From positions 224,592,292-224,656,291 of the forward strand of contig NC_133534.1 in NCBI RefSeq assembly GCF_048544455.1: a stretch of DNA of 64,000 nucleotides, read 5' to 3'. Positions 22,701 through 40,300 of the stretch are shown here, piece by piece. Position numbers and translations under genes: made by a program. The notes beneath the pieces were generated by a model. The model was given only the letters and a program-made list of their open reading frames with translations, was not told the DNA's origin and did no database searches. Positions within the stretch are counted from its first letter, which is position 1. The number at the start of each line of letters is the position of its first letter. Source of the DNA: Silene latifolia (Eukaryota > Streptophyta > Magnoliopsida > Caryophyllales > Caryophyllaceae).

Positions 22701-25700
22701 AGTATATGAGCCGATCCCGAGCCTTGATTTCACGAGCTCGGGTTCGGGCTCGAACTTAATTTTTACAATATGAGCCGAGCTCGAACATAGGTGAGCTCGA
22801 GCCTGGCTCGGCTCGGTTACACCGCTAATGGATATATATTGTCCAAACCAGTTCGGGAGCTCGAGTGTCTGCACCTACTTGCCGCATGGTGGTAGACCGG
22901 TAGATTGGTGATTGTGCCATGGGGTGGCCCTTCTTACCAATTGGAAAAAAAATGCTGTACTTATATAGGGCATCTTGCCTTTAAATGTCAATTAAATATG
23001 GTGAGGCCCAATGTTATTTTGGGAAATATTATTAACATATTGGTATAGAGTTCTAAGTATGGCCTCAGTATATTTATTTATCCAACCTGACCATTTTGTC
23101 ATAGTAATACATCACAAGAAATTTCCTTGAACTTTCCTGGGTATTGAAGACAATAGCATATTAGGATGCATGGACATCCATCTGGTCCTGTAATCTATCA
23201 ATAACTATCATGACATGTGAGAAGTGGATTTATTTCTAGGTTTGATGGAACTCATGTGACTCTTCTTGTCTCACTCACAAAGATTTGTTTTAGTTTTTTG
23301 TCCTCTTCATGTTTTTGCCTCCATTGCATGGACCATTTTTTACCTGCATTTAGGTATTAATTAGTGTCACAAAGAATTCGTCAGAATCCTATAGATGGTA
23401 TGGTCACATAAAAGATAGAATTAATGTCTTAGTCATGCAGTCATCTGCATGACTTATTTATTGTATGAGTATTACAAAGATACTTATTTGTCATGAATGA
23501 GCACTTAGATAAATCTATTATGTAACTAGATGAACTATAATAAGACGGCGCTTCTATTGAAAGTTCTAAGTTGAAAAATCCTAACCCGAGTCCTTGTATC
23601 CTCATGCTTACTTTACTGTCGTTAGGGGATTTATATTAAATGAACTTAACTAATAAATAAGAACTCTGTAGACAGAAATGAATACACCACACATAAGTGG
23701 TCTATTTTTGAGGTGGACTATTATTGCAGGCATATTTGTTTATATAGGAATATAGGATACTAGAATGCATAAACATGGAGTAGCGGATGTTCAACTAAAC
23801 GGGCTTTTACCTTTCCACTTTGTGATTTTCTGAAATGCGAGTTATAGTGCATGCATGCCTTATGGAAGTCTACAGTTGTCTGTTGGAGCGGGTTTATGCT
23901 TTTTACTTAGCTTACTCATTCTTTTTCTACGAGACTTGCATATCAGAGCTTGATTATTGCCATTCCGAACAAACATGTTCAGTCATATTGTTAGTGTACT
24001 TTTCCCATTTCCTTTGAGCTTTCGAATTTAAGTTTATATTATGTTTTTGCTATGAAAACGAGATGAGAATAAGACATAACGGATTAACGGGTATCTTTTT
24101 GTCCTCTGTGCTGATTGTGATGTCTGTTCGTTAACTTGTTTGCTGCTCCTAACATAATGGTCCATCGGAGGACAAAAACTGACCTTTTTAGGTGGATCTT
24201 GAGTAGCTCTTTTATAGTTTAATGGCACTACATATGCAATTAGACTCCTGAACTGTAGGGATTTGTAGACATTCTAACTTGTTCAAGTATGTTATTATTG
24301 TGCAGAATGGACTCCACCATAGCATGTCAACTGAAATGACTGAGTTTAGTAACCAAATTTGTTATCACATTCCAGAAACATAAAGTCGAACTTGTCTCAC
24401 TGGATGACTAACAAGCTTTTCCACCAAGTAGTTCTTTAAAAAAAAACTGTGTTATTATAGACTAATCAGATGTGATAAGAAGTCATTGTAACTTCTTTAC
24501 TACTTGCAAGTCTGTGATATAAATATTATGAAGGCCCTATCTTTTCTCTGGAACATAAGTACAATATGCCCGTCCGAGATCCGAGGACAGTGCTTTTTTT
24601 TCCCTGTTATGATTGTAACCATAAAACAGTGTTATAGATTTGTTTTGAGTGACCATGAGGGATTGCATCACTTTTACATATAGGTTAATTGGCATTGGTG
24701 CCTATGGTAAAAAGCATGTTGAACTGTAGATGTTAGGTATTGCTGTTGATTCAGATTATGTTAAAGAGTTGTTTTGTTACACAAATTGGGATACTTGTGA
24801 TTAGCCGAATTACTGAATTGCTTTCTTGGTTGGCAGGAAATACGGGTCGCTCTCATGGTACATAAAGCGGCACTTCTTTTTCAAGATGGTATTTTTTTTT
24901 ATTGTAAAATTATGGTTTCCATAATATGCGTTTTAATCCTCTAGATTTTCTAAGTGTACTTTGAATTTGGTTTACAGCTGCCAGACCTGAGTATAAGCTC
25001 TCTAAGGAAACACAAAACGCAGGCTTTGGAATTGAAGCTGATGATTTGGCTTCACTCGCTCGGCGTCATGATGCAAAGGGATTCAGAATTCATGGGGGTG
25101 TAGAAGGTATTACAAAGAAAGTATCTACCTCTCTTCAAGACGGAATTAGATCAAGTGATGCACCAAGTAGACAAGAAATCTATGGAGCCAATAGATTCAC
25201 TGAGAAGTCTCCAAGAGGATTTTGGACATTTGTGTGGGAAGCATTTCAGGACTTAACATTAATAATCTTGATGGTTTGTGCTGTGGTTTCAATAGGCGTA
25301 GGAGTTGCTACAGAAGGGTTGCCTAAAGGCATGTATGATGGGTTGGGAATCCTACTTAGTATATTTCTGGTTGTTATGGTTACTGCTATTAGTGACTATA
25401 ACCAATCGCTGCAATTCAGAGATCTTGACAAGGAGAAGAAGAAGATATTTGTTCAGGTGACTAGAGATGGTCGTAGGCAGAAGGCTTCGATTTATGATTT
25501 AGTTGTTGGAGATATTGTGCATTTGGCTATTGGAGATATTGTTCCAGCTGATGGAATCTACACCTCAGGCTACAATTTATTAATTGATCAGTCAAGCTTA
25601 TCGGGTGAGAGTGAGCCGGTTTATGTAACTCATGACAGGCCATATCTTCTGTCGGGAACTAAAGTACAAGATGGATCAGCCACAATGTTAGTGACTGCTG

Positions 25701-28248
25701 TTGGTATGAAGACTGAATGGGGACATTTAATGGAGACTCTAAGCGAGGGCGGTGATGATGAGACGCCTTTGCAAGTGAAGCTAAACGGAGTTGCTACTAT
25801 AATTGGAAAAATTGGATTAGTTTTTGCAGTTCTGACCTTTTTAGTTCTGTCTATTAGATTTGTAGTCGACAAAATGGTTAATCACGAGATTGCGCATTGG
25901 TCTTCAAGAGATGGAATTACGCTTCTGAACTACTTTGCTACTGCAGTGACTATTATTGTTGTTGCAGTTCCTGAAGGACTTCCACTTGCAGTGACACTAA
26001 GCCTTGCCTTTGCCATGAAGAAACTGATGAGTGACAAGGCATTAGTCAGGCATCTTTCTGCTTGCGAGACAATGGGGTCTGCCACCACAATTTGCACGGA
26101 TAAGACTGGTACGCTTACTACAAACCGTATGATAGTCGATAAGGTTTGGTTATCTGGCAGAAACAAAGAGATAAGAGTAAATGATGTGAAGTCAGAATCA
26201 TCTGACAATGTATTGAGCATCCTTTCACAAATTATTTTCTTAAACACGGGTGCCGAAGTGGTAAAGGATCAAGATGGAAATACTTCCATTTTAGGCCAGC
26301 CAACAGAAACAGCGTTGCTTGAACTTGGACTGTCTTTAGGAGATGACTTTGGTGATTTCCGCAAGCAATATGTGATTAAAAATGTAGAGCCTTTCAGTTC
26401 TGTCAGAAAAAACATGTCTGTTCTAGTGGCTCTGCCCGAAGGTGGCCACAGAGCCTTTTGTAAGGGTGCTTCAGAAATAGTGTTGGGCATGTGTAATCGA
26501 ATAATTGATGAAAATGGACATTCAGCTGATATGTCAAATGAGCAAGTGGACTTGATAACTGGGGTCATAAATGGTTTTGCCTCTGAAGCTTTGAGGACTC
26601 TTTGCTTGGCTTACAGAGACTTGGATGATGGGTGTGATGAAAAAAGCATCCCCAAAGAAGGTTATACATTGATAGGTGTTATCGGAATAAAGGACCCAGT
26701 TCGGCCTGGTGTCAAAGATGCTGTTCAGACATGTTTAGCTGCAGGAATTACTGTGCGTATGGTGACAGGTGACAATATTAACACAGCCATAGCCATTGCG
26801 AAAGAATGTGGTATACTAACAGATGGTATTGCCATAGAGGGGCCAGAGTTTCGTAATAAATCTTTGGAGGAGATGAAAGAGATCATCCCAAGAATCCAGG
26901 TATATGATATCCAATTTTGTAAAGAGGCACTAATCGGTCTAAACTGAAGTAACTATGTTTCATTATTATGGATTTTGTGATTGGCAGGTAATGGCTCGAT
27001 CTCTGCCATCAGACAAACACACGTTGGTAAAGACTTTGAGAATGCTTGGGGAAGTGGTTGCTGTGACAGGTGATGGGACCAATGATGCGCCTGCGTTGCA
27101 CGAGTCTGACATTGGACTAGCTATGGGCATTGCAGGAACCGAGGTATGCCATTTAATCATCTATCGAGTCTCAAAGCGCATTCTTTTCAATTTAGTGTTA
27201 TTAAGTTGATTGATTTTCAGCTTTCAACCTTACGCCTGAAGTGTGCCTATGAAGATTTTCTTGTTCTACCTTTTGATCCCCGATGGTCATATTTACAGGT
27301 GGCGAAAGACAGTGCTGATGTCATTATTTTGGATGACAATTTCTCAACAATTGTGAATGTAGCCAAATGGGGAAGAGCTGTCTATGTAAACATTCAAAAG
27401 TTTGTGCAGTTCCAACTGACAGTTAACATTGTTGCTTTGTTACTCAACTTTGTTTCCGCTTGTGTCGCAGGTTGTTCAACAGAGTTTATTATAGTATTCA
27501 TTAATTTGCATTATCTGCTTGAAACTTGTGTGTGATATATTTTAGGGATTTTCAGGATCTGCTCCATTGACGGCCGTGCAGTTACTGTGGGTTAACATGA
27601 TAATGGACACTCTTGGAGCCCTGGCCCTAGCGACTGAGCCACCAAATGATGGGCTCATGAAAAGACCTTCTGTAGGACGAAATGCAAATTTCATTAGCAG
27701 AGCAATGTGGAGAAATATTATTGGTCAAAGTATATATCAGTTCACTATCCTTGCTATTCTGAACTTTGCTGGAAAACAGCTGCTTAATCTTAGGGGACCG
27801 GATTCTCTTATTATTCTAAACACATTCATCTTCAATACCTTTGTCTTCTGCCAGGTTTGTCTCTTTCTTTGTTCTTTGTTTCGATTTTCCTCTCCCGAAA
27901 CAGCTTGATTGTAAGATGGTAAAACTGTTAATATTGAATCAGGTGTTCAATGAAATCAACAGTCGTGACATCGAGAAGATAAACATATTCCGTGGTCTGT
28001 TCAGCAACTGGATATTCATAGGCATAATGGTTGCCACAGTCGCATTTCAAGTAACCATAGTCGAGTTTCTTGGTACATTTGCAAGCACAGTACCCTTAAG
28101 CTGGCAGCTCTGGTTGCTCAGCATTTTAATAGGAGCAGCTAGCCTGCCATTGGCTGTCATCCTGAAGTGCATTCCTGTGAGGTTGCGTTCTTCTCGGCAT
28201 CAGCATGATGGCTATGTTGCTCTGCCTAATGGTCCAGAGCAGGTTTAA
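18751..28248 (+). CDS. ACA: Autoinhibited P2B-type Ca2+-transporting ATPase (ACA family), seven exons
   Basis: Exons 18751-18918, 24837-24888, 24978-26899, 26988-27143, 27299-27470, 27556-27854 and 27943-28248 join in frame to 1024 residues. Every intron is GT-AG. The protein pumps Ca2+ out of the cytosol using ATP. The N-terminal autoinhibitory, calmodulin-binding type region reads [10 protein letters not shown] then [12 protein letters not shown]. The actuator loop has SGESEPV, the M4 ion site has VPEGLPLAV, and the phosphorylation site is CTDKTGTLT. Nucleotide and hinge motifs are [14 protein letters not shown] and [13 protein letters not shown]-terminal membrane segments follow, with [20 protein letters not shown]. 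Length matches ACA pumps (about 1015-1030 aa). The ATG has a good context (AAAATGG). Exon 6 must start after TTTTCAG at 27555, not the nearer TTTAG, to keep frame. Which ACA paralogue it is, and the target membrane, cannot be decided. Confidence 0.95.
20116..20286. mobile_element. MITE, copy 1 of a TCTCCCTTATGACGG-ended family
   Basis: The ends are TCTCCCTTATGACGG and the inverse GACCCGTAGGGAGA. The body contains a palindromic CCGTCACAAACTTGTGACGG and GTGGGTGCCCAC. An inverted second copy lies at 55068-55249 in another intron. Confidence 0.75.
20458..21003. mobile_element. Non-autonomous hAT element with 8-bp target duplication
   Basis: Inverted ends TAGGGGTGAGCAAAA / TTTTGCTCACCCCTA are flanked by the perfect 8-bp direct repeat CCTATATT (20450-20457, 21004-21011), the hAT signature. 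The 546-bp interior has no transposase but many palindromic ACCGTATATACGGT-like motifs. Confidence 0.88.
21102..21415 (-). mobile_element. Mini-Helitron (family C, copy 1)
   Basis: On the minus strand it starts TCCCCCTTATACTAA and ends with a CGCGGG-containing terminus and CTAG. Its host bases are A (5') and T (3'), as Helitrons require. At 314 bp it has no coding capacity. It matches 51344-51695. Confidence 0.8.
22279..22827. mobile_element. Non-autonomous hAT-like element with GAGCTCGA-rich ends
   Basis: The inverted ends TAGGGCTGTACATGAG and TAGCGGTGTAACCGAG (minus strand) are flanked by 8-bp repeats ATGGGTAT (22271-22278) and ATGGATAT (22828-22835), one mismatch. Subterminal regions on both sides are dense in GGCTCGAGC-type motifs. 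No transposase is present. Confidence 0.75.
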
Positions 28249-28660
28249 GTATGACAAACAGTGTGAACTTTGTTGGCTTGTGGGTTGATCCAGAAACATG
28301 AGACATCAGTTCACTTGCGAATTGAGATCGGAATTTGTTGCCTATGCAATTTGATTCAGCACAGCATTGAACTGATGAACTGAAATTTTCGTAATGGCAA
28401 ATCGTGTCAAGGTTTTCTATGGGAAGGCATCACCTGAAATTAGGAGGATGATGATGTTGCTCATGTAGCTCTAACTGTAGTGTGGGAAGTACAGGACATG
28501 AGCTCTAATCCTGCTACGGTGCTATCCCTAAAGTTGAAGTATTTTGGTTTAAATATTGTTGTAACTACATTACTACAACCCTTCTTGTCACTTACTTAGT
28601 AGACACTGGGTTCATATTTGGTGATTTTAGTTGATTACGCATCCAAAATGCGTAAACAGG
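28249..28660 (+). other. Probable 3' UTR of the Ca2+-ATPase gene
   Basis: About 300-400 bp after the stop lacks other features. No unambiguous poly(A) signal position can be fixed by eye. Confidence 0.4.
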
Positions 28661-29150
28661 TCAATATAAATCTTATTTACTCGTCAATGTACAAACTTTT
28701 GTGACAATATGTAACCATTAAAAAACTCAAATTTGGCTACTTAGGATATTTGAATAACTAATCTGAAAGTTTAGGGGTATATTCGATGTTTCTAAAAAAT
28801 CGAGGGTATATGTTAGAATTTGGGAAAACGCAGGGGTACATCGTAGAAAATCCCTAGGCGGAACCTGAACCTCGGGCCTTGTATAGTTGTATACTCTATT
28901 TGTCTACCGCCAGTCTTTTTTAAGACAAGAAAAATGTCATCATTTTATAATAAAAAGTGACTATTTAATGCTAAAAACTCATAACTAAAATTGTGAATCC
29001 GTTTCTTGCGGCCCTTGTCATGATATTTTACATCAAATATCAACTAAACAGTTTAATTTTCCGCTGCGTATTTTACAACGTAAACCGAACAGTCCAACGT
29101 ATTGTTCTAATCCTTAAAATCGAGTAGATTTTACATCAATCCGTTTCTGT
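28661..29150. other. Intergenic DNA
   Basis: AT-rich with no gene. Minus-strand ACGCAGCGGAAAATTAAAC near 29063-29081 resembles a motif near the start of plant chromovirus LTRs, so this may be more LTR debris. Confidence 0.35.
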
Positions 29151-29745
29151 AGTAGTGTTGGCTTACAAACCCGGTACGTCCGGGCGTGTCCCGGTACCTG
29201 TTTGTGATTATCGGTATATCTGGGCGTGTCCCGGTACCAATGTGGTTATCGGTATGCCTGGGCGTGTCCCGGTACCAGTGTGGTTGTCGGTATGTCTGGG
29301 CGCGTCCCGATACCGGGGTGGTGGTTGTTGATAGTGGTTTATTCATATTAGTAGTCATGTTGCATATTCATACACTTGAGTCGTGTCGGACTTTATTTGT
29401 TTATTGAAACTGACGTTTGTTGTATCTGTGTATTTGTCACCTGTCTCTTTTGGGGTGGCCTGTGTCGATCCATATGATATCCTTTGGTCATATGGGGAGC
29501 AGGTTAGGTACAAATGGTTTGGATAGTACGCGGGAGACGGGACGAGCTTGACGAGTCACAAGACGAGTATAGTTAGTTAGATGAGTATAGTAACCATGAG
29601 TTGTATTTTATTGGTTTGTAATCACTAAACCTGTCATTTATAATAAATGTTTCTTTATTGTATCTCCGATTCACTGCCTCGGGAAACCGAGAAGGTAACA
29701 TCTCCCAATTACCTTGGCCGGGTAAGAAGGGGGTGTTATATAAAG
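29151..29745 (-). repeat. LTR-like repeat, copy 1, with 38-40-bp subrepeats
   Basis: The plus strand shows four tandem units containing GGGCGTGTCCCGGTACC at about 29182, 29222, 29260 and 29298. A distinctive block follows (GGTCATATGGGGAGCAGGTTA, then TAGTACGCGGGAGACGGGAC). It ends near CTTGGCCGGGTAAGAAGGGGGTGTTAT, which on the minus strand reads like a gypsy LTR start (..AACACCCCC). The same order recurs at 50600-51181. A further TGTAACACCCGACCC start occurs on the minus strand at about 29878. Confidence 0.6.
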
Positions 29746-35428
<5,683 letters not shown>

Positions 35429-36299
35429 TCAATATAAATCAATACTATATATTAAATCCAGAAACCAAGGGACTTCAATGTAATTAAAGAAAGTTATACA
35501 AATTAATTATACTATATAGTTTTAAATCAATAACACCGTGTGATGGACCCGATTAAGGGATCTCAATGCAAATATTATATAGTTTGTGTTAAAATTAAAT
35601 TATATAGAAGCTTGGTAATTTTCCTAAACATGTCAGTTTCCTTAAAATAAAATAATTAATTAAGATGGTTAATTTCAAGAACACTAAAAGAAAGAAGATG
35701 TATGGTACTTTTCCTAAATATTTATAGAAGACTAGAAGATGGTCAATTTCCTTAAAATAAAATAATTAATTAGTATAAACATGCACACTTATGGTATTAA
35801 TTATTATCATCATAAAATTATATATTAAATGTAAAATCTATGCAATTTTATTAAAATTTATAGTTTATTAGATGTATAGAAATGTTAATTATTTAACCTA
35901 CAAAAATATAATAAGTAGGTTATAAATAATTCAAGTTAAATTCCATAATATATAATATTGCATAATTCTTTCGATTTGATTTAATGCATATATGTAATAT
36001 CTTTATATAAATATATAATTCTCTTAAAATTGCATGCCTAAGTAGTAAAAATAATTTCGTCAGTAAAGAAAAGAATTGTAGTAACATTAGATATAGTTAT
36101 ATGATAGTAATCACTCATTTGAATAGTAAAAGTAACAATATTATCAACGAGATTAGTGAGAGTGGTAGAAACAACAACGGGAGTAGTGAAATAATCAATA
36201 TTAATGCAGCAATAGTGAAAGTAACAATAATTAGGGCGGGAGTAGTGAAATTATCAATACTAATGCGGCAGTAGTGATAGTAACAATAATTACGGCGGG

Positions 36300-36520
36300 T
36301 GAAAAGAATAATATCATATTATTCTAGTAAATATTTGCTGTATATATAATCTTATAGTTTAAGGATAGATATAATTTGTTGCTTATTTGTAGGAGATATA
36401 GAAGGGAAAAAGATAATAAAAGATTGTATGTAGAAGTGTATATAAGCTAGGGTTGTATCAACGTTTGAGCTATGAATCAATAACATATTTCATCATCATT
36501 CTGGTATCTTAAATTTCTCA
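36300..36520 (+). repeat. 5' LTR of the 4.9-kb copia element
   Basis: 221 bp, containing TATATAATC and GTGTATATAAGC promoter-like sites. It is followed at once by the tRNA-primer-type site. Confidence 0.95.
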
Positions 36521-36602
36521 TGGTATCCTGAGCCTAAAAGATCCAAATTTTTTTTTTCTCATAAAATTCACAACGAAAATATTAAACTCATCTTGTTTCA
36601 TC

Positions 36603-37363
36603 ATGCCTGGAGATGATACAAAATCGAAAGGAGGAGGGAGTGGTCCAAAGACAATTCCCATGACGTCTCCGCTATATCTTCATCCCTCTGACAGTCCTAG
36701 TTTGAATGTCACGCAAATAATATTCGATGGCACAAACTATGATATGTGGTCGGAGGCCGTAAAGAATGGATTGGATGCGAAGAATAAGTTAGCATTTCTT
36801 GAAGGAAAGGTGAAGAAACCAGTGAGCGATGAAGAAGAAGATGACCTTGAATTGGTCGCGTGGCGCGGTGCAATGCGATGTTGCGAGCGTGGCTTCGGAA
36901 TGTGATAGATCCGAAGTTACATCCGAGTATCACCTTTGCTCAACCAATTGAAGATGTTTGGGAGGAGTTACGGGGCAGGTACTCGGCTGGGAATGCTCCC
37001 AGAATTCATCAACTAAAGAGTGAGTTGAATGAATGCAAGCAAGGCCAAGAGACGGTAGTTGAATATTACACCAGGCTTAAAATTATTTGGGATGAGTTAG
37101 CAAAATACAGTAAAATCAAAGGCTGCAGTTGCGGGGCAGCAGCTTCCATAGCAAAGGAGAAAGAGGAAGAGAAAGTACATCAGTTTCTGATGGGGTTGGA
37201 TTCGAAGTTGTATGGACAGGTTCGAACAAACTTGCTGATGGAGGACCCAATTGCAGATTTAAACCGTGTCTATGCCTTGGTACTCAGAGAAGAAAGACAC
37301 GCCTCATTTACCAAAGTAAAAGAGGAACGCAATGATTTGCGATGTCTGTCACAAATTTCATAG
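36603..37363 (+). pseudogene. Copia gag with one frameshift
   Basis: The gag starts at ATG 36603 (MPGDDTKSKGG), with the gag-type FDGTNYDMWSEAVKNGLDAK near residue 45. A single-base frame change near 36862 moves it into the second frame. That frame reads AMLRAWLRNVIDPKLHPSI, EDVWEELRGRYSAGNAPRI and TVVEYYTRLKIIWDELAKY, the capsid core of copia gags. It ends at 37363, overlapping the next frame by 32 bp; the zinc knuckle (CTHCKKYYHTEENC) is in that next frame. It would assemble the particle. Two breaks make this copy defective. Confidence 0.85.
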
Positions 37364-40300
37364 CGGGAAAGGAAGGAGCAACTATGCCAGAGATGATGCG
37401 GGAGAATCAGAGTACCTACCACCACAATGCACTCATTGCAAGAAATACTATCATACGGAGGAGAATTGCTATGATAAACATGGGTACGAGGAGGTGAAGG
37501 CACGGGAAAGAGGAAGAGGCAGAAGAGGAAGTGGAAGCAGCCGTGGGAATGGCAACCGTGGCCGAGGCAGGGGACGCGGAAACCACCAGGCAGCTGCTGT
37601 AACAGGGGCAGGAAAAACAGAGGATCAAGGGAAGTCCAATATTCCGTTTACCAATGCAGAAATAGAGAGGTTGCGGATTCTGTTAAGTGCAAGCCCCGAG
37701 GGAAAAGATAAACTCCAAGGTATGAAATTAACCGTTGACATTGAATGGTTAATTGACAGCGGAGCATCTCACCACATGACGGGAAAGCAAGAATGCTTAG
37801 AAAATACGTGGACAGAAGATCGTTCCACTGTGAGTCTACCTGATGGTAGACGTGTTGAGGCAACAATTCATGGGGAAGTGAAATTAAGCGAGAATTTCGT
37901 GTTAAAAGACGTGTTATTTGTGCCATCTCTTACTTGCGATCTTATTTCCGTCCAACAGCTAATTCATGAAAATAATTGTCTAATTACCTTTTATCCGGAT
38001 TATTGTGAAATGCAGGATCGGACTACGAAGATGATGATTGGACGGGGTGAGCATAGAAGAGGGGTATATTATTATCAGCCGGACAAGATCAAGGTTGCGG
38101 GTCGAATGACGGTTGAAAAAGATAGTCGTTTATGGCATAGAAGGGTTGGTCATCCTTCAAAGAGTATTTTTTCTCAGTTTTCTAATTTGGTTGGACATAA
38201 TTTGATTTGGAATTCTGATACAATTTGTGATTCATGTTGTCGTGCAAAACAATCACGTACTCCGTTTAAGCCTAATAATAGTAGATGTGATGTTTTATTT
38301 GGCCTTATACATTGTGACATTTGGGGGAAATACAAGGTAGCAAGCTTGACCCGTGCACATTATTTTCTCACCATCGTCGATGACCATAGTCGGGGAGTAT
38401 GGGTTTATTTAATGAAAGAAAAGAGTGAAGCGGGTGATTACATGAAAATTTTTTGTCAAATGGTAAAGAATCAATTCGAGAAAAGTGTGAAAATAATACA
38501 AAGCGATAATGGAACGGAGTTATTGTCCGGTTCTATGCAAAGTTATTACGAAGAAAATGGGATATTATTTCGCACTAGCAATGTAGATACACCCCAACAA
38601 AATGGTCGGGTTGAGAGAAAGCACTGTCACATACTCGAGAAAGCGAGAGCATTACGTTTTCAAGGGGGGCTACCTTTGCAATTTTGGGGGGAATGTATTA
38701 TGACCGCAGCTTATCTAATAAACCGAACACCCACGCCTTTACTTGATGGAAAAACCCCATTCGAAATTTTATATCGTAAGCAGCCTAGACTAGACAATTT
38801 GAAGGTTTTGGGTTGTTTATGCTATGCTCATAATAAGGATCGAACCCGAGACAAGTTCGGGGAACGGGGAAAGAGGTGTGTTTTTATTGGGTATCCACAT
38901 AGTAAGAAAGGGTGGAAAGTTTATGACTTGAAAGAAAAACAGGTCTTTGTTTCTCGAGATGTCATTTTTTACGATAATGTCTACCCTTATTCTGTTTCAA
39001 CAAATGAATATTTATCACAACAAGACCCAAATAATAGGCATGAAACCATTCTTGACAACGACAAAATTGTCGAGTACAGCAGCGATGACGAAAAGGATCT
39101 TGTTGTGAGGGGGAGTGACGATGAAACAGGTTCTGAAATGCATTCAGAAACAGGTGTAGAAAATACAGCCACTGATGGTGAAGAAAACCCGACAGAAAAC
39201 GAGCAGGTTGACCCGACAGAAAACGAACAGGCTGAGGTGACGGGTGTGCAATCTGGGCAGGAAACGATGGGTAGAGGAGCAAGGGAAAAATTTGAACCCG
39301 CATGGAAGAAGGATTATTACTGTAAGTCGACAAGAATAATTACCCCAAGCTCGAATGCTCATCACGCCCAATCAAAGTCTTCAAAGTCAGGTACTCGTTA
39401 TCCTTTAGACAATTATGTTGTGACGAACTGTTTTTCGAATACTCACAAAGCTTTCCTAGCAACTATTAACAAAGGGCGCGAGCCAACTTGTTATAGTGAA
39501 GCAGCGAAGGACAGAAAGTGGAGAGAAGCAATGAGTAAGGAAATAGAAGCATTGGAGAAGAATGAAACTTGGAAGGTTGTCACTTTGCCGAAAGGGAAGA
39601 AGCCCATAGGATGCAAATGGGTGTACAAAATTAAGTACAAAGCAGACGGTACCGTGGAGCGATACAAAGCTCGATTAGTGGCGCAAGGCTTCACTCAAGT
39701 GGAGGGTGTCGACTTCCATGAAACCTATGCACCAGTGGCAAAGATGACAAGTGTGCGATGTATGCTAGCTGTGGCCGTGTCAAAGGGTTGGACCATCGAA
39801 CAATTAGATGTGAACAATGCTTTTTTGCACGGAGATCTTGAGGAAGAAGTATACATGAAAATACCTCAAGGATTCGAAAAAGGAGGAGGAAATAAGGTAT
39901 GTAGATTACTCAAATCAATTTACGGTTTAAAACAAGCTTCACGTAATTGGTTTGCAAAATTAACTATTTCCATGAAGAAATATGGTTTCATTCAATCAAT
40001 GGCGGATTACTCTCTTTTTACTTACAACCGAGATGGGTGTTTTGTCGGAGTTCTTGTTTATGTGGACGACATGATTGTGGTGAGTAATGACCAAGAGGCA
40101 TGTGCAAAATTCAAGGCATTCTTGGACAGGAGCTTCGGAATTAAGGACTTGGGGAGATTGAAATTCTTCCTTGGAATAGAAGTGGCTCACGGCAAAGGTG
40201 GCTTATTTCTCAATCAACGGAAGTATGCTATGAACATCATAGAGGAGACGGGAATGAAGGGAGCTAGGACGGCATATACACCAATACGGCAGAGGCATAA

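Larger units (their letters stand above)
18919..24836 (+). other. First intron of the Ca2+-ATPase gene, 5.9 kb, transposon-rich
   Basis: GT at 18919 and AG at 24836. It holds a 27-base A-run near 19754, a MITE (20116-20286), two hAT-type elements (20458-21003, 22279-22827) and a mini-Helitron (21102-21415). The rest (22836-24836) is unique-looking AT-rich intron with no gene recognised. Confidence 0.85.

Noticed and set aside
26937-26947. Stop codon ending the long Ca2+-ATPase reading frame, suggesting a truncated pump
   Set aside because: It lies in an 88-bp GT-AG intron (26900-26987); splicing continues the conserved sequence into [13 protein letters not shown].
27546-27555. Start of Ca2+-ATPase exon 6 right after TTTAG
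   Set aside because: That choice shifts the frame; the acceptor TTTTCAG at 27555 keeps phase and gives the conserved [13 protein letters not shown].
35439-35442. Helitron H1 starting at the inner TCAATACTATATATT
   Set aside because: It leaves 10 extra bases and a frame break in the LINE; the outer TC at 35429 restores the frame exactly.
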